Assembly (NCBI GenBank): GCA_051954955.1 | Contig: JBQCHF010000192.1 | Coordinates: 1-64,000, forward strand | Reading direction: 5' to 3' | Source of the DNA: JBQCHF01 sp051954955 | GTDB taxonomy: Bacteria > Actinomycetota > Actinomycetes > Motilibacterales > Motilibacteraceae | DNA length: 64,000 nucleotides | Shown: positions 61,746 through 64,000 of the stretch, one piece after another | Layout of the letters: each line of letters starts with the position of its first letter | Position numbering within the stretch: the first letter of the stretch is position 1 | Made by a program: the position numbers and the translations under genes | The notes under the pieces: model-generated | The model's database searches: none | What the model was told of the DNA's origin: nothing | What the model saw: the letters and a program-made list of their open reading frames with translations, nothing else

Positions 61746-62078
61746 TCAACGACCGTCGACCGGTCCTGCTTCCGCAGGCGCCGACGTCGACCGCTGCTCG
61801 TGCTCGACCCGCTCCTCGAGGTAGGCCCGCAGCGCGCTGGTGTCGAGCGGCCCCGGCAGGCGGAAGGCCCGCGGGAACGACCGACGACGCTCGGCGAGGT
61901 CGAGGCACCTGAGGTCGGGGTGCAGGCTCGCTCCCCGACCAGGCAGCCGGCCGCGGACATCGGCGTGGACGGCGCGACCGCCTCCGGATTCGATGACCAC
62001 GACCCGCAACAGGTCCGGCTTGGGCGCGCGCTCCCGGCATCCGACACAGGTGCGGACGGGGACCGCGTGACCGGCCAC
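61746..62078 (-). CDS. ylxR: YlxR (DUF448) RNA-binding protein
   Basis: A 110-residue protein with the YlxR signature: VPVRTCVGCRERAPKPDLLRVV and DVRGRLPGRGASLHPDLRCLDLAERRRSFPRAFR. It sits between nusA and infB as in most bacteria. YlxR homologues bind RNA, including RNase P RNA in one Gram-positive. The GTG start gives VAGHAVPVRTC. A polar tail of about 25 residues (HEQRSTSAPAEAGPVDGR) is non-conserved. Confidence 0.9.
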   Translation of the reverse strand: MAGHAVPVRTCVGCRERAPKPDLLRVVVIESGGGRAVHADVRGRLPGRGASLHPDLRCLDLAERRRSFPRAFRLPGPLDTSALRAYLEERVEHEQRSTSAPAEAGPVDGR

Positions 62079-62206
62079 CGCCCACTGTACCCCGTCAGCC
62101 TGCCCCCGAGTCCGCTCCGACCGGCGGCCGCGTGGCGGCGGTGCGGGCGAGCGGTCGCCCGCGCCGTCGCTCGTGCCGGATGGCTCGTCGGCGCGCTGGT
62201 CGCGGC

Positions 62207-63232
62207 TCAGCCCGCCTCCCCCGCCGGCGCGGCGTCGGCGTGCCCGGTGTCCTCCGGCGCCCCCGCGGCCGCGGTGTCGGGCCGGATGTCGATCCGCCAC
62301 CCGGTGAGCCGGGCGGCGAGCCGGGCGTTCTGCCCCTCCTTGCCGATGGCGAGCGAGAGCTGGTAGTCGGGCACGACGACGCGGGCCGAGCGGGCCTCGC
62401 GGTCGACGACGGTCACCGAGTTCACCCGGGCCGGCGAGAGCGCGTTGCCGACGAACCGGGCGGGGTCCTCCGCCCAGTCGATGATGTCGATCTTCTCGCC
62501 GTGCAGCTCGGCCATCACGTTGCGCACGCGCTGCCCCATCGGGCCGATGCACGCACCCTTGGGGTTCAGGCCGGCGACCTGCGAGCGCACCGCGATCTTG
62601 GTCCGGTGGCCGGCCTCGCGGGCGATCGCGGCGATCTCGACGTCCCCGGCGGCGATCTCGGGCACCTCGAGGGCGAACAGCTTGCGGACCAGGTTGGGGT
62701 GGCTGCGCGAGAGGGTGACCTGCGGCCCCTTGGGTCCCTTGCGGACCTTGACCACGTAGCACTTGATCCGGCTGCCGTGCTCGTAGTCCTCGCCGGGCAC
62801 CTGCTCCTCCGGGGGCAGCACCGCCTCGATCCGCCCGAGGTCGACCATCACCAGCTTGGGGTCGCGCCCCTGCTGGATCACGCCGCTGAGGATGTCGCCC
62901 TCGCGGCCGGCGAACTCCCCATACGTCGCCTCGTCCTCGGCGTCGCGCAGCCGCTGCATGATCACCTGCCGCGCGGTGGTGGCCGCCACCCGCCCGAAGC
63001 CGGTGGGGGTGTCGTCCCACTCGCGCAGCACCTCGCCGTCCTCGCCGAGCTCCTGGGCGAGCACGGCGCAGTGGCCGGTCTTGCGGTCCATCTCCACCCG
63101 CGCGCGCGGCTGGTGCCCCTCGGTGCGCTGGTAGGCGAGCAGGAGCGCCTGCTCGATCGCCTCGATGACGGTGTCGAGGGAGATCTCCTTCTCCTGCACC
63201 AGGCTGCGCAGGGCGGTCATGTCGATGTCCAC
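62207..63232 (-). CDS. nusA: transcription termination/antitermination factor NusA
   Basis: Elongation factor of RNA polymerase. The 341-residue product has the N-terminal domain (VDIDMTALRSLVQEKEISLD, LLLAYQRTEG), an S1 domain (GREGDILSGVIQQGRDPKLVMVDLGRIEAVLPPEEQ) and two KH domains (LNPKGACIGPMGQRVRNVMAELHGEKIDIIDW; LAIGKEGQNARLAARLTGWRIDI), without the E. coli acidic repeats, normal for actinobacteria. GTG start with GAGGAG 7-8 nt upstream, located within the rimP end. Starts the nusA-ylxR-infB series after rimP. Confidence 0.96.
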   Translation of the reverse strand: MDIDMTALRSLVQEKEISLDTVIEAIEQALLLAYQRTEGHQPRARVEMDRKTGHCAVLAQELGEDGEVLREWDDTPTGFGRVAATTARQVIMQRLRDAEDEATYGEFAGREGDILSGVIQQGRDPKLVMVDLGRIEAVLPPEEQVPGEDYEHGSRIKCYVVKVRKGPKGPQVTLSRSHPNLVRKLFALEVPEIAAGDVEIAAIAREAGHRTKIAVRSQVAGLNPKGACIGPMGQRVRNVMAELHGEKIDIIDWAEDPARFVGNALSPARVNSVTVVDREARSARVVVPDYQLSLAIGKEGQNARLAARLTGWRIDIRPDTAAAGAPEDTGHADAAPAGEAG

Positions 63233-63236
63233 CGGG

Positions 63237-63866
63237 CTACTCCTCGTCCGTCTCGTCGTCCGTCTCGTCGTCCGTCTCGTCGGCGTCCAGCTCGACGTCG
63301 GTCTCGTCGACGTCCGCCTCGTCGCCCGACCCGGGGGCCTGCGCCCGGGAGAACTCCACCTGCACGCGCGCCCTGGCGACGTCGGCCAGCGCCAGCTCGC
63401 GCTCCTCCCCGACGGCCCGGCCGTCCGCACCGACCCCGAGGGCCACGTGCTCGCCGTCCGCCCGCAGCACCCGGCCGGTGATCTCGCCGCCCTCGCGCAG
63501 CACGACGGTGACCAGGCGACCGACGGCGCGCCGCCAGTGCCGGGGCTCGGTGAGCGGCCGGTCCACGCCCGGGCTGGACACCTCGAGCACGTAGGGGGCG
63601 CCACCGAGCGCGCGGTCGGCGTCGGCGCTCTCGTCGAGCACGGAGGACACCCGCTGGCTCACCAGGGCGACCGCGTCGAGGCCGATACCGCCGTCGGCGT
63701 CGACGACGACCCGCACCAGCCGGCGCTTGCCCGCGGGCGTGACCTGGACGTCCTCGAGGTCGGCACCGCACTCGAGCACCACCGGCTCGAGCAGCTGCAG
63801 GAGGGTCTCGCGGGCCGCCGCGGGCCGGCCGCCACCGCGCCCACCCGAGCTGTGCTGACCGGACAT
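63237..63866 (-). CDS. rimP: ribosome maturation factor RimP
   Basis: Needed for 30S assembly. The 209-residue product has RETLLQLLEPVVLECGADLEDVQV, RRLVRVVVDADGGIGLDAVALVSQRVSSVLDE, YVLEVSSPGVDRPLTEPRHWRRAVGRLV and the C-terminal Sm-like barrel. The last 30 residues are an acidic tail (DETDVELDADETDDETDDET) coded by perfect 12-bp repeats. Followed by nusA after 4 nt, the standard arrangement. ATG MSGQHSSGG with AGGAGGA about 6 nt upstream. Confidence 0.94.
   Translation of the reverse strand: MSGQHSSGGRGGGRPAAARETLLQLLEPVVLECGADLEDVQVTPAGKRRLVRVVVDADGGIGLDAVALVSQRVSSVLDESADADRALGGAPYVLEVSSPGVDRPLTEPRHWRRAVGRLVTVVLREGGEITGRVLRADGEHVALGVGADGRAVGEERELALADVARARVQVEFSRAQAPGSGDEADVDETDVELDADETDDETDDETDEE
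63246..63281. repeat. three perfect 12-bp units coding the RimP acidic tail
   Basis: GTCCGTCTCGTC three times in a row, in phase with rimP on the minus strand, encoding Asp-Glu-Thr-Asp tetrapeptides at the C-terminus. Confidence 0.85.
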
Positions 63867-63928
63867 GCGGCTCGTCCTCCTGCTGTGCTGTTGTCATCTG
63901 CTCGGCCCGCTCGCGCGGGTCCTCCACC

Positions 63929-64000
63929 CTAGTCGTTGCGCCGGCCGGCCCGCTCCACCGCGAGGTCCTCGGGGCCGGGTCCGCCGCCGCCTCGGCGACG
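63929..64000 (-). CDS. possible 3' end of an upstream gene (partial)
   Basis: A frame entering from the window edge ends at TAG (63929-63931) after 23 residues, GPGPEDLAVERAGRRND at the end. It could be the C-terminus of the gene upstream of rimP. Too short to identify; another frame through the edge may instead be the real one. Confidence 0.3.
   Translation of the reverse strand, partial: RRRGGGGPGPEDLAVERAGRRND

Overview
The window is a gene-dense, very GC-rich stretch (mostly G/C third codon positions, many GTG starts, 4-nt GTGA/ATGA overlaps) of an actinobacterial chromosome. Gene order (hflX, dapF, miaA, LigB-like gene, miaB, gluABCD, rny, recX, recA, DUF3046, then clgR, cinA, pgsA, rimO, rodZ-like, ftsK, rnj, dapA, thyX, dapB, pnp, rpsO, ribF, truB, nrnA-like, rbfA, DUF503, infB, ylxR, nusA, rimP) follows the conserved block known from Mycobacterium and Streptomyces. 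Composition and content would fit a Geodermatophilaceae-like organism, but that family call is inference. No rRNA, tRNA, CRISPR, transposase or prophage gene was seen; this is core chromosome.

Layout. 1-10 kb (minus strand): a VOC protein cut by the window edge, hflX, a DUF1801 protein, a MerR regulator fused to a sliding-clamp-like module, an SCO6745-type protein, dapF, miaA, a LigB-like protein, an unknown gene and miaB; a small MT0933-type protein lies on the plus strand. 10-18 kb: a TAXI solute-binding lipoprotein, a convergent GluK/GluR-like two-component system, and the divergent gluABCD glutamate uptake operon with an unknown fifth gene. 18-28 kb: RNase Y, RecX, RecA with a double DNA-damage control region (LexA box plus a PafBC-type promoter), a frameshifted MFS transporter, DUF3046, and the divergent 1583-residue helicase Lhr. 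28-33 kb: an SPFH protein, a semialdehyde dehydrogenase, a methyltransferase, a Nei/Fpg glycosylase and a VOC protein.

33-44.5 kb: a long minus-strand run clgR, cinA C-domain, pgsA, rimO, rodZ-like, ftsK, RNase J, dapA, thyX. 44.6-47.4 kb: small accessory genes (STAS factor, PhnB-like protein, two GNAT acetyltransferases, DUF2461). 47.5-64 kb: dapB, M16 protease, pnp, rpsO, ribF, kynureninase, truB, NrnA-like phosphoesterase, rbfA, DUF503, infB, ylxR, nusA, rimP: the translation/RNA-processing block. Three major RNA-decay enzymes (RNase Y, RNase J, PNPase) and an oligoribonuclease candidate occur in one window, as do three lysine/DAP genes (dapF, dapA, dapB).

The least ordinary features are (1) the MerR/beta-clamp fusion, with a strong internal start that could yield a free clamp-like protein; (2) several families of intergenic palindromes: two 97-bp elements built from four GTGATCATGCAAT-type boxes, one of which carries the stop codons of both convergent genes, and two elements sharing an 18-bp GATCACGGTCCCGTGATC palindrome next to a gene-end hairpin; and (3) a PafBC-like, probably leaderless promoter for lhr beside the recA control region. 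Starts were chosen by Shine-Dalgarno spacing, overlap and family length; functions are from recognisable motifs read by eye, not from searches.
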